A stretch of DNA of 60,448 bases from Chondrus crispus. Taxonomy: Eukaryota > Rhodophyta > Florideophyceae > Gigartinales > Gigartinaceae. The notes under the pieces are model-generated. The model was not told where the DNA came from and made no database searches. It saw only the letters and a program-made list of their open reading frames with translations. Shown piece by piece: positions 51,968 to 60,448 of this stretch. The stretch is taken from positions 1 through 60,448 of the forward strand of contig NW_005179341.1 of NCBI RefSeq assembly GCF_000350225.1. The letters are read 5' to 3'. Position numbers and translations under genes: made by a program. Position 1 is the first letter of the stretch; each line of letters begins with the position of its first letter.

Positions 51968-52755
51968 AGACGGTTACGTTCGCGCGGTCGCGTGAACCGT
52001 CTCGTCAAACCAACCTTGACCCGCCCCTATTTGTCCCCGGCAGGGGAGGGGAATGTTTACCGATATTATTCCCCTCAACCCCGCACAAGCGCACCGAGAC
52101 ACCCGTAAGCTCGGTGCGAAAGGACGAAGACGCTGAGGCGACCGTGAGCCCGGCGCACATGAAGGAAGGCACTGTGGCAACCGTGAGCCAAGTGCCTAAC
52201 AAGAAGCGCATCGAACGCGCCAGCGGCCCGACCCAGGGGGACCCGGGGCCGCCAGAAGAATTCAAGCCGCGTACGAACGCGACTTGTCGCGGGGGCGCGG
52301 CCGACCGAAGGGCGCCCCGCGACCAAGGCCGAAGGACGCGGAAGAGAAGTCGGAACCGGCGCCGGCGGCCCAGGCGGAACGATCTCGCCGAGCCGGGCAC
52401 GCCGAAGGTGGTCGACGGCGTCATTTGCCTTATGACGTCGAAGATTTACAACGTCCTCGGCTCGATAGCCACGGAGGGAAATGCCTTCAAGCCCCGCACG
52501 ATCGCTGTTGATACGTGCTCAGGGTACAATCTGGTGAGGAAGGCGGACCTTCCTCCCGATTGGTCGCGGTACGTCATCCGCGACGCGCCACTGCCCCGAT
52601 TGGCAGGCGCGAATAGCAACCCGCTTAAGCTCTCGGCCGTCGTACGCCTGGCCGTGCGGTTGAGGAACACGACGTTCCGAATTCCGTTCGTCGTGGCGGA
52701 CCAGCTCGCCGTGCCGGTCCTCCTTGGTACGGCCTTCATCGATACACACGTATGA
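51952..52755 (+). CDS. Ty3 protease part of pol (-1 frame)
   Basis: This frame opens right after a TAG at 51949, overlaps the end of gag by 16 bases, and has no good ATG near its start, so expression by frameshift is likely. After a basic linker (RKRSRNRRRRPRRNDLAEP) the retropepsin active site reads AVDTCSGYNLVRKADLP, with Cys where Gly is usual in D-T/S-G, and the C-terminal part reads FRIPFVVADQLAVPVLLGTA then FIDTHV. A TGA at 52753 stops it; the same frame continues without loss as RT. The protease would cut the polyproteins if translated. Confidence 0.75.
   Translation, partial: FEKPVKTVTFARSREPSRQTNLDPPLFVPGRGGECLPILFPSTPHKRTETPVSSVRKDEDAEATVSPAHMKEGTVATVSQVPNKKRIERASGPTQGDPGPPEEFKPRTNATCRGGAADRRAPRDQGRRTRKRSRNRRRRPRRNDLAEPGTPKVVDGVICLMTSKIYNVLGSIATEGNAFKPRTIAVDTCSGYNLVRKADLPPDWSRYVIRDAPLPRLAGANSNPLKLSAVVRLAVRLRNTTFRIPFVVADQLAVPVLLGTAFIDTHV
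51955..52002 (+). promoter_or_regulatory. Candidate -1 ribosomal frameshift signal
   Basis: In gag frame the heptamer G-AAA-AAC (51955-51961) lies one codon before the gag stop. After a 6-base spacer a stem follows: AGACGGTT (51968-51975) pairs exactly with AACCGTCT (51995-52002), extended by ACG/CGT with a bulged G, around a GC-rich loop. A slip back by one base enters the pol frame just after its TAG limit. The heptamer is not ideal, because its first base is G and not A. Confidence 0.65.
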
Positions 52756-55700
52756 AGTATCGACATCGAAGCTCAACGGTTGGAGCTCCGCCAAGGTGGC
52801 TCCGTTGCCATCGTCGACGGGAAGGGGGAGCCGACTCCCCCAACCAGGCGGGACGGACGTCAGACAAGCCGGGCTGACGCACGCGACGAAGCCCCGCAGG
52901 CGATCCGAATCGCCCGCTGGGTTACCATTCCCGCGAGGTCGCAGGCCCGTGTGCGCGTTACTACGACGGGGAGGGGACTCGTGTTTATAGAGCCGAAGCC
53001 GTCACTCCAACACCGACATGGAGTGAGGCTGACGAACGGCGTCGTCGAGGTCCTGCCGAACCAGACCTTCGACGTCATCGTCGCGAACTTTTCGCGACAG
53101 GAAAGGCGGATTCCGAAGCACACCGTCGTGGGATACGCGAAGCGCAACCCCCTCGCGATCTTGACGCCCGAACGTCGCATCGCCGAGGGGATCGCGCACG
53201 CGCTACACCTCACCGACTTGACCGATCAAGTCGGAACGGCAGGAGCTGGTCGACCAGGCTCCGCCCAGGGGGCAACCGTTGAGAAGAGAGGAGCCGGTAC
53301 GGACGGCCGACCGGCGAAGTGTCCACCGCCGGAAGGGGGCACTGCACCCGCCTCTGGAAAGGATCCCGAAAATCCGCCGGAGGATTGGGAAAAAGAAATC
53401 GACTTGTCATACATCGATGATGACAAGTTCCGGGTCCACGTGCTCAAGATGCTCCGTAGACACTCGAGTCTGTGGAGCGGGGCGCTCGGAACGATCCGAG
53501 CGACCGAACACCGCATTCCCCTCGAACCGGGTACGAATCCGATACGTTCAATGCCCTACCGAAAGGGGCCGGCTATGCGTGAGATGGTCGCCAAGGAAGT
53601 CAAAAAAATGTTGAACGCAGGGGTAATCGAACCTGCGAGCACCGAGTGGGCGTCCCCCGTGGTGCTCGTACCGAAGAAAGACGGCTCTCTTCGGTTCTGC
53701 GTGGACTACCGGCGTCTCAACGCAAAGACAGCAGCGGATTCGTATCCGCTGCCCCGGATGGACGACTGCATCGATTCGCTCGGAGATGCAGCCGTCTTTA
53801 CGACGTTGGACTGCAATTCCGGTTATTGGCAGATCCCCGTCGCTCCGGAAGACCGGGACAAGACCACGTTCACAACGCATATGGGAACGTTTCGCCATTT
53901 GCGTATGCCGTTCGGGCTAAAAGGGGCACCGGCCACCTTCCAACGTGCCCTCGACATCATCCTATCTGGCGTCCGATGGCAGATATGCCTCGTCTACCTG
54001 GATGATGTCATCGTGTTCTCCCGTACGCACGGAGAACACGCAAAGCATCTCGACACTGTCTTGAGCTTGCTGAGGAGCGCCGGAATCTCCCTCAAGCTCA
54101 AGAAGTGTAGCTTCTTCCAACCGAAGGTGCACTACCTGGGGCACGTCATTTCCCCAGGTAAGCTGAGCGTCGCCGAAGCGGCGGCGGACGCCTTCAAGAC
54201 GTTCACCTTTCCGAGGACGTTGACGCAGGTGCGCTCGTACCTCGGAGCGTGCAACGTCTACCGCCGCTTCGTGAAGGGGTTCACGAAGATTGCGCGCCCA
54301 TTAACGGACATGACGCGCAAGGACGCGGACCCCAACTTCGACGACCCGACCGAGCTACAACTTCAAGCGTTCGACGCGTTGAAGGAGCGGATGATTTCCC
54401 CGCCGATCCTAGCATTTCCGCGGTACGGTCGGCCGTACATGATCGACACGGATGCTAGTGCCTACCAACTGGGCTATACATTGCTCCAGGAACACGAAGG
54501 CGCCAACGACTGGCGCCCCGTGGGGTATTGGTCGTACTCACTGTCCGATAGTGAGCGCAACTACAGCGCTACGGAGCGCGAATGCTTTGCCGTAGTGTGG
54601 GCCGTCCGCACACTACGGCCGTACATCGAAGGTACCAAGTTCATCGTCCGGACGGACCATGATGCCCTCCGATGGCTTATGTCCCTCACCGAAAGTTCCG
54701 GAAGGCTTACCCGGTGGCGACTGCGGTTGGCGGAATACGACTTCACCATACAGTACCGCCCCGGGCGCGTGCACCAGGTGCCCGATGCCCTTTCACGCCT
54801 CGTGTCGCCAAGGGTCACCGACGACCCTCGCCCAGTCGTCGAAGTGGATGACGACATTCCCACCTTCGATGCGGGTACGACCGTCCGTGACATGTCGGAC
54901 GAGCTCGCGGACCACGTCTGTACCGCGAGCTGCGATCACAAGGCCGTCCATGTCTTCGTGACAACAAGGAACCAAGCCGGATCGCGAAGAGGGTCGCGCG
55001 TCCGTACGCGCGACGAGCCGAGGGGCGACGACGAGGCCCCCGCTCTTGAAGGACCCACCTCGTTCTGGGAGGAGAACGACGAGTTCGACGCTGTCGACAT
55101 CGAGCGCGCCGAACAACCCGAAGTTGGCGCGCCCGCCTCCACGGTCGCCCCTCCGCAGGACGACCTTCCGGCCCCTCTTACGTTAGAGGAGATAGCCGAA
55201 GAGCAACGCGTGGATGACTTCTGCCAGACCGTACTGGCACGACAGTCAGAGTCCAGGGACTCCGCGTTCTTCGAGGACCACCACGGGGTGCTCAAACGGA
55301 GACACCCCTTCGACCCTGACATCGTGCAGGTCGTGGTGCCACGGACGCTACGAGCTCGGCTTCTCCAGCTCTGCCACACACCAACCATCGCGGGGCACCC
55401 GGGCCAGAACCGTATGTACTTCGCGCTCCGTCGCGAGTACTACTGGCCCCATCTCGCTGCAGATGTCGCAGCTACGGTGCGAGGGTGCCGAACATGCGCG
55501 ATGAACCGTGTTAAGTTGCGGAAACACCTCAACCGCTTGAAGTTGTTTCCGGCAACACGGCCGCTTGAGAGCCTCGCCATCGACATCTTGGGACCGCTAC
55601 CCAAGACGAAGGCAGGGAAACGGTTCCTTCTCGTAATTACGGACCGTTTCACCAAGATGACTCAAGTTGTGGCACTGCGGACCGTAACCGCGTACACGGT

Positions 55701-56667
55701 AGCCGTCGCGTTCTGCGACGCGTGGGTATTTAAATACGGCGTCCCACGCTCGCTACTGTCGGATAACGGACCGCAGTTTAACGCGAAGTTCTTCCACAGC
55801 ACGTGCCGTCTCCTGGGGGTGACGAACTTGTACACTTCGGCGTACCACCCCCAGACGAACGGGCAAGTCGAGCGATACAACCGGACGATCGCTTCGATGT
55901 TACGCAATTACGTCGGCGAACATCAGGACGACTGGGACGTGTACGTGGGGCCGCTCACGTACGCGTACAACTCCCACGTACATCGTACGACGAGTACCAC
56001 GCCCTTCGAGCTCGTCCTCAGCCGACCCCCGCCGGAGTTCTCTCTACGTAGAGCCGACGGTGACGCGCCCCCGTCCGATAGGGGCAACGCGCGCACTGAG
56101 TTCCTCAAGACGTTGGACGACACGATCCAGAAGGCGTACGGGAGCCTGCGCCGGACGCAGGCTCGGTACAAGCGCGACTTCGATAAGCGCGTCAGACGGC
56201 TCAACGCACGTATCAAGCCAGGTAATTACGTCTACCTGAACCCCACCGATGGGGCAAAGACGTCTAACAAACTCGCGTCGCCCGCCGTCGGGCCATACCG
56301 GGTACTCGCCAACGACAGGCGAACCATCACGATCGATCGTGATGGTGTCACCGAGCGCGTCTCCGCAGACCGCTGCGTGTACGCGCCGCCACCGACGGGC
56401 GCGCCACGGGCGAGTACAACAACCCCAAGTGACCTTGCCGACAAGGTCACCGAGGGCACGCAGTATGCCGTGGAACGATTACTCCGGCATCGAGGCATGG
56501 AGGACGGTACTATCGAGTTCCTCATCAAGTGGGCGGATTACGACACGCCCACATGGACCGCCCGGACTCACGTTCCGGAGGAGTTGGTGTCTCGTTACGC
56601 CCAACGCCTCCGGAGACGCACCGGCAGGAACCTCACGTCTGACGTGAACGCGGACGTTCACGCTTGA
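52756..56667 (+). CDS. Ty3 RT, RNase H, integrase and chromodomain (pol, after in-frame TGA)
   Basis: The frame continues directly from the TGA (SIDIEAQRLELRQGG). A start ATG is not evident, so this part needs readthrough or was joined to protease before a mutation. RT: SLRFCVDYRRLNAKTAADSY, FTTLDCNSGYWQIPVAPEDR, MPFGLKGAPATFQRALD and LVYLDDVIVFS (about 54000). RNase H: IDTDASAYQLGYTL, YSATERECFAVVWAVRTL and RTDHDALRWLMS. Integrase: the HHCC region (HTPTIAGHPGQNR, GCRTCAMNR) and catalytic LAIDILGPLPKTKAGKRF, LLSDNGPQFNAKFFHSTC and HPQTNGQVERYNRTIASML. Chromodomain near 56455-56590: YAVERLLRHRGMEDGTIEF, LIKWADYDTPTW. All catalytic residues are present. Only the TGA interrupts pol. Confidence 0.92.
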   Translation, partial: SIDIEAQRLELRQGGSVAIVDGKGEPTPPTRRDGRQTSRADARDEAPQAIRIARWVTIPARSQARVRVTTTGRGLVFIEPKPSLQHRHGVRLTNGVVEVLPNQTFDVIVANFSRQERRIPKHTVVGYAKRNPLAILTPERRIAEGIAHALHLTDLTDQVGTAGAGRPGSAQGATVEKRGAGTDGRPAKCPPPEGGTAPASGKDPENPPEDWEKEIDLSYIDDDKFRVHVLKMLRRHSSLWSGALGTIRATEHRIPLEPGTNPIRSMPYRKGPAMREMVAKEVKKMLNAGVIEPASTEWASPVVLVPKKDGSLRFCVDYRRLNAKTAADSYPLPRMDDCIDSLGDAAVFTTLDCNSGYWQIPVAPEDRDKTTFTTHMGTFRHLRMPFGLKGAPATFQRALDIILSGVRWQICLVYLDDVIVFSRTHGEHAKHLDTVLSLLRSAGISLKLKKCSFFQPKVHYLGHVISPGKLSVAEAAADAFKTFTFPRTLTQVRSYLGACNVYRRFVKGFTKIARPLTDMTRKDADPNFDDPTELQLQAFDALKERMISPPILAFPRYGRPYMIDTDASAYQLGYTLLQEHEGANDWRPVGYWSYSLSDSERNYSATERECFAVVWAVRTLRPYIEGTKFIVRTDHDALRWLMSLTESSGRLTRWRLRLAEYDFTIQYRPGRVHQVPDALSRLVSPRVTDDPRPVVEVDDDIPTFDAGTTVRDMSDELADHVCTASCDHKAVHVFVTTRNQAGSRRGSRVRTRDEPRGDDEAPALEGPTSFWEENDEFDAVDIERAEQPEVGAPASTVAPPQDDLPAPLTLEEIAEEQRVDDFCQTVLARQSESRDSAFFEDHHGVLKRRHPFDPDIVQVVVPRTLRARLLQLCHTPTIAGHPGQNRMYFALRREYYWPHLAADVAATVRGCRTCAMNRVKLRKHLNRLKLFPATRPLESLAIDILGPLPKTKAGKRFLLVITDRFTKMTQVVALRTVTAYTVAVAFCDAWVFKYGVPRSLLSDNGPQFNAKFFHSTCRLLGVTNLYTSAYHPQTNGQVERYNRTIASMLRNYVGEHQDDWDVYVGPLTYAYNSHVHRTTSTTPFELVLSRPPPEFSLRRADGDAPPSDRGNARTEFLKTLDDTIQKAYGSLRRTQARYKRDFDKRVRRLNARIKPGNYVYLNPTDGAKTSNKLASPAVGPYRVLANDRRTITIDRDGVTERVSADRCVYAPPPTGAPRASTTTPSDLADKVTEGTQYAVERLLRHRGMEDGTIEFLIKWADYDTPTWTARTHVPEELVSRYAQRLRRRTGRNLTSDVNADVHA

Positions 56668-58196
56668 GAGGGGGGCCCTCAACCGCTTCGTTACGGTTGA
56701 CGTGAGGACCGCACAGAAGTCAAGCCGTATTTGACTTCCGAAACCCAAGGACACACGACGTAAAGGCGAGGCAATACGGACTGCCAGCGAGGATCTCGAC
56801 CCCGCAGCGAACGACGATACGAGGACGCAGAGCTTGAAGGGAAGTCGAATACCCCTTCCGGAGCTGAAAGGTCGGACACTCACCCCCCGAACGGGGTCAC
56901 CGGACGTTCCGTTAAGTCCGATCACCGCGGCGAGGGGAGGTCCGACGACTGAGGCAACCCCAGCGGAATCACGGGAGTCCCTGGCTTGATAGGACGCAAT
57001 GGCTGAAGAAAGCGGTACCGCGTAACGTATCCCACGCTGGAGGTTCGTAACGCAGTTGGAGGCTGGGAGGCGATCGCCTCCATACGGCACACCAGCCCCA
57101 GAACGCAGGAGGAGCTAGGCAAGATAAGGAGTTGCAAATTGCTGAGAAGAGCTGCAACGCGTGGGAGTAGAGACCGAGAGTCACTGTGGCTCGCGAGGAT
57201 AGAGGTCCCGAATGCGACACCGAGCCACTCCGCCAACGGCTAATACGCGAAAATTGGGGCAAGGAGAAATTACACTGTCGTATCCCCAACCCGGTCTCGG
57301 CAGCACAGGCGGTCGAGGTGTGAGAAAATGGAAAAATATGGACTCTTGGCGTACAGTGCGGCAATTCCACACAGCGCACCGTTCACTCGGTGCCAATATG
57401 CCAGCGCCGGAACGGGGAAAATTAACGGAAATTTATTAGTGAAAGAAATGGGCAACTCACGTGAGCGAACGTACGCACGTTGGCACGGGAGACACAGCAT
57501 GCCCCGACCCGACCCTTCAGACGGACAGCCCAGCACACGGGGGAGACACACCCCGCAGAGGCGCCAACGAAGCCGAGCTCCGAACGCGCAGCTTCCCGGC
57601 GGCACCGTACGAGATCGGCCGCCGAAAAGCGACGCCGTCGACACAGGCATCCTACCCGGACATCAAAAATTTTGGGTGGTGAAAATCGCCTTGGCCAGAC
57701 GCGCAGCACGGATCGCACGTGCACGGGGCGGCGCGCGTGTCGTACGCTCGACCCGCAATGACGGGAAAGATACAAATCATCTCCTCTGGCTGAATGCGAA
57801 CGCGACGTCGCGTTGCTCACTACAACGGATCGAGGAAGGCGTCCTTTTCGGGTACGGGATACGTGTGCTGCCGCTCGTGAGGCGACTGGCAGGGCCGTCG
57901 CTGGGATATCGGAGATTCGAGTACGCCTTGTCCGACCGAAAGACAAGGAGAGGAAGCCGTCGTCAGGGGGAAGAAGGGATGTCGCGCGACACACCGACTT
58001 TGCACTTCGTACACCCTCACCGCCTACAACCCCCGGCGCCGACAAGGCCGGCATAAGCACGAGGTCCCCGCGACGTGAGCGTCCCCGGGCTGATCGCAAA
58101 TACATGTCCAACAGGCTGTCCGACACGGCCTCGGGCTCGTCGTCGATCTCATATCCCCCCCTCCCCGCGCACGTTCGTCGACGCCGCGCGCTTGTG
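56668..58196. other. Ty3 3' region without a convincing gene
   Basis: A G-rich GAGAGGGGGGCC directly behind pol resembles a polypurine tract, but no LTR follows it. Long ORFs on both strands overlap each other and reflect high GC content. At about 57230 the minus strand has TTGGCGGAGTGG, which resembles an A box, without a good B box. Confidence 0.5.
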
Positions 58197-59255
58197 CCCT
58201 CGCCCCGATGGCGAGGGGGCGCGCTGAAGGAGACGAAGTCCGCGCGCTTGTGCCCTCGCCCCGATGGCGAGGGGGGCGCGCTGAAGGAGGCGAATGCCAC
58301 GCGCTCGCGCACCCGCCGCCCGGAAGGCGAGGGGCGCGAAAGATAAGGAGAGGCGCCGCGCGAGAAGACGAATTCCTCGTGCTGTACCCGCGCGCTGCGC
58401 CCTCGCCTCAGACGGAGAGGGACGCCAAGGAAGAGGACCGCCGCACGCGCCCTCGCAACCGATAACGAAGGGCGCTGGGTAAAGAAATTTGCCGAGGGCT
58501 CGCGCTCCCACCACAGACGGCGAGAGACGCGAGCAAAGAAGAAGACGTACGTCGACGCGTCCGCCCCCTCGCCCCGATGGCGAGAGGTGCGAGCGACGAA
58601 AAAGACGAACGGCGCACGCGCAGCGCCCTGCCACCGATGGCGGACGTCGCGCGAAGAAGAAAACGTACGGCGCACGCGCAGCGCCCCCGCCACCGATGGC
58701 GGACGACGCGCAAAGAAGAATAAGTACGTCCACGCATTCACGCCCTCGCCCCGATGGCGAGGAGCGCGCGCAGGCAAGAAGCCGGAGCGCGAGGAGCGCC
58801 GGAAAAAGTCCTCGGGGAGCGCCGCGGGCCGAGCTTGCGAGGCCCAGGCGCTGCCACGAGGACCGCCGCACCGCAGCGCGAAGGTCGCGAGCCGTGCCCT
58901 CGCCATCGGCGGCGAGGGCCGGCAACCATAAGGAACGTCGCTGTGCGTCGTTGCGCGCCCCTGCCCTCGCCGCCGACGGCGAGAGGCCTCAAGAAGTACG
59001 ACTGTCGCGCGCGCCCTCGCCCCGAACGGCGAGGGACGCGCGAGACGAAGAAAATGCGCTGTGCTCCGCCCCGGACGATGAAGGGGCGGGACGTGAAGAC
59101 AGACGCTCGCTGCGCCGCGCGCCCTCGCCCCGAATGGCGAGGGACGTGATAGATAAGAGCGTTCGTTGTGCGCTGGGCCCTCGCCACCGATGGCGAGAGG
59201 CCTCAAGGAGAATATGAGTTCGCGCGCGCCCCTGCCCTCGCTACTGGATGGCGAA
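58197..59255. repeat. Array of about 17 degenerate hairpin units
   Basis: The type unit CCCTCGCC-CCGAT-GGCGAGGG (58197-58217, again exactly at 58253-58273) is an 8-bp stem with a 5-base loop. Degenerate copies recur near 58312, 58403, 58460, 58507, 58567, 58622, 58682, 58741, 58897, 58963, 59012, 59067, 59122, 59177 and 59236, mostly 50-60 bases apart. Stretches between them are purine-rich and differ from one another. Stems vary in both arms but often stay paired. Two long antisense ORFs cross it, but their product (PSPFGARAR/RHRGEG-type repeats) only mirrors the DNA repeat. Confidence 0.8.
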
Positions 59256-59470
59256 GAGGGACGAGGGGAACGCGATCTGCCATCGCCCCTTCCTCCTCCG
59301 CTTTGAGGAAAGCACGGGCAGGCGTGCTGTGTCACGCCGATGACAAAGGGGAATTAGAAGCAACGAACAGACTCGAAGAAACGCGTCACGATGGAAGCAA
59401 TGTTTACTGTGTCGTCCTCGACGACGTAAGGGAAGAAGGGCACCGCGCGGTTGACGACCAGACCGCGCGG

Positions 59471-60448
59471 TCAGCGACTCGCATTGTTCGAGGGCCCGCG
59501 AGACCCCGAAGCATGTTTATCCGGGGGACAATACCCCGGATGCCGAGGTGTCTCGGTGTCCAGTTCGGCGAGGCTAGGCATGAAGACATGCGGCGTGCCC
59601 TCCCCGGACGCCCAGCTTCGGGGAGGGGGAGGACCGGGCTCATAATCAGCATACGGATCGCGCCTGACGGGAGGGACCAGAGCGTTAGTAGGAGCGCCAC
59701 CCGCCGGCAATGGTACCGACTGAACCGAACGCAGACGATCGCGTTCGCGTCGATAGCGCTCGCGTTCGTGCAGGACTCGCTCGTAGACGACCGCCTGGCG
59801 TTCGGACGCCTCGCGTATAGCGGCCACCTCCTGGGTCACCCGTTGAAGTTCTGTGGAGGCGCGCCGCCAGGTCGTCACGAAGACCGCGCGCTTCGTCACT
59901 CCGAGCCAGAAACCAGTCCGCAAGGGTTCCCACCAGCCCGCCTATCGTCCAGGTCCGCTGGCTGGCGACCCCCAAGGCCCGTACTACCTTGGGAACGGTC
60001 ACCAGCTCCCCTCGGGGGAGCACGAGGTCGCGTACACAGTGCGCCGGCGGCGTGGCCTGCGCCACCTCGTCAAGAAGCGGGACAGGGAGGATGGCCCCTG
60101 TAGAGGCAAGGCCCCCTGTCCCGGGGCGACCGACCCCTGACACCGTACGGTAGGGGTTCAGGTTGAGACCAGCGGGGTCCACGCACGCGGCGTCGAGGTC
60201 CCGGTAGCGCTTTCGCCGGTTCCGCCGACTCTCGGAGCCGACGCCTCCCCTCTTCCCCGTGTTGCCGACAACCAAGGGGACAGGAACGGAGCGAGCGACG
60301 AAGGCATCCGACGCCGGTTCGTATGTGACGAAAGAAGCCCGGGCCCCGGTGGTATAGTCCATCCACGGGTGATGGTTCCGCGAGCTGATCTCGCCAGCAC
60401 GGACCATGAGGCCCACGGCCTGGGCGAACGTCCAGGGGACGTGGGAGG
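59471..60448 (-). pseudogene. Antisense ORF behind pol, partial, with coiled coil
   Basis: A minus-strand frame enters from the right edge (VPWTFAQAVGLMVRAGEISS) and runs through HHPWMDYTTGARASFVTYEP, RRNRRKRYRDLDAACVDPAG and VPKVVRALGVASQRTWTIGG to LARSDEARGLRDDLAARL. A one-base frame change near 59865 leads to ELQRVTQEVAAIREASERQA and ERVLHERERYRRERDRLRS, a strong coiled coil, and a Pro-rich end at 59471. No family is recognised. It could be an antisense gene of the Ty3 element, as known in some large plant Ty3 elements, or the gag of a second element. The frameshift suggests decay. Confidence 0.5.

Larger units (their letters stand above)
48737..60448 (+). mobile_element. Large GC-rich chromodomain Ty3 element, right end outside window
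   Basis: It starts with a 592-bp LTR and primer site, then gag, protease, RT, RNase H, integrase and chromodomain on the plus strand to 56667. No second LTR appears before 60448, so either the element has a 3' region longer than 3.7 kb or another insertion follows pol. Its GC content is clearly higher than in the other elements. The five bases before it, GGATG, should recur after its far end if it is complete. Confidence 0.88.

Noticed and set aside
57150..57240. tRNA-like element on the minus strand (A-box-like TTGGCGGAGTGG)
   Set aside because: No acceptable B box follows and no cloverleaf can be formed.
58197..59255. CRISPR array
   Set aside because: Repeats are degenerate, spacing varies, no cas genes exist, and the context is a eukaryotic retrotransposon.
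57422..59335. 637-codon minus-strand ORF, and a 242-codon plus-strand ORF over part of it
   Set aside because: Both arise in GC-rich DNA where stops are rare, and the long one only translates the hairpin array into PSPFGARAR-type repeats.

Overview
The window is eukaryotic nuclear DNA, dominated by transposable elements in several age classes, with few host genes. The two best host-like genes (a RING-H2 protein at 25255-25872 and a secreted protein at 44227-44988) are intronless and each has a TATA box 107-116 bases before its ATG. This compact gene style, set among nested Copia, Gypsy/Ty3 and DNA transposons, fits a florideophyte red alga such as Chondrus crispus. That assignment is an inference from style, not from a marker gene; another alga or protist is possible.

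Layout. 1-6684: a young, coding-intact Copia element on the minus strand, with an extra zinc-finger ORF before gag-pol; its 3' LTR runs off the left edge. 6806-7660: a decayed ORF with a TPR-like stretch. 8150-9700: an old Gypsy pol relic. 10575-23334: a DDE transposase relic split by a 12.2-kb Gypsy element (G1, 10772-22996, target duplication CCTGG). G1 is itself split by three insertions: a solo Ty3 LTR (12655-13264), a DNA transposon D1 (13971-15611) and a Copia element (15848-20370, target duplication CTCCC). 25148-25872: RING-H2 gene. 27172-28892: a decayed gene of unknown function. 32764-39598: a second Copia element (target duplication AACGT), whose 5' LTR is split by an intact piggyBac-type transposon (32846-35678, target duplication CTAG). 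40417-41696: Harbinger-like transposase relic. 44111-45015: secreted-protein gene with TATA box and poly(A) signal. 45948-47965: pogo/Tigger-like transposon relic flanked by TA. 48148-48736: Copia RNase H relic, cut by a large GC-rich chromodomain Ty3 element that runs from 48737 off the right edge.

The Ty3 element is the most interesting unit. Its gag and pol frames overlap by only 16 bases. That overlap holds a slippery-like G-AAA-AAC, followed six bases later by a stable stem-loop, the geometry of a -1 ribosomal frameshift signal. An in-frame TGA separates protease from reverse transcriptase. Behind pol lies at least 3.8 kb with an array of about 17 short hairpins at roughly 57-base spacing and then an antisense ORF that leaves the window.

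The nesting gives relative dates. G1 inserted into the transposase relic, then D1, Copia 1 and the Ty3 LTR inserted into G1. Each junction is supported by host reading frame resuming across it and by flanking duplications. No rRNA, canonical tRNA or CRISPR-Cas genes were recognised.
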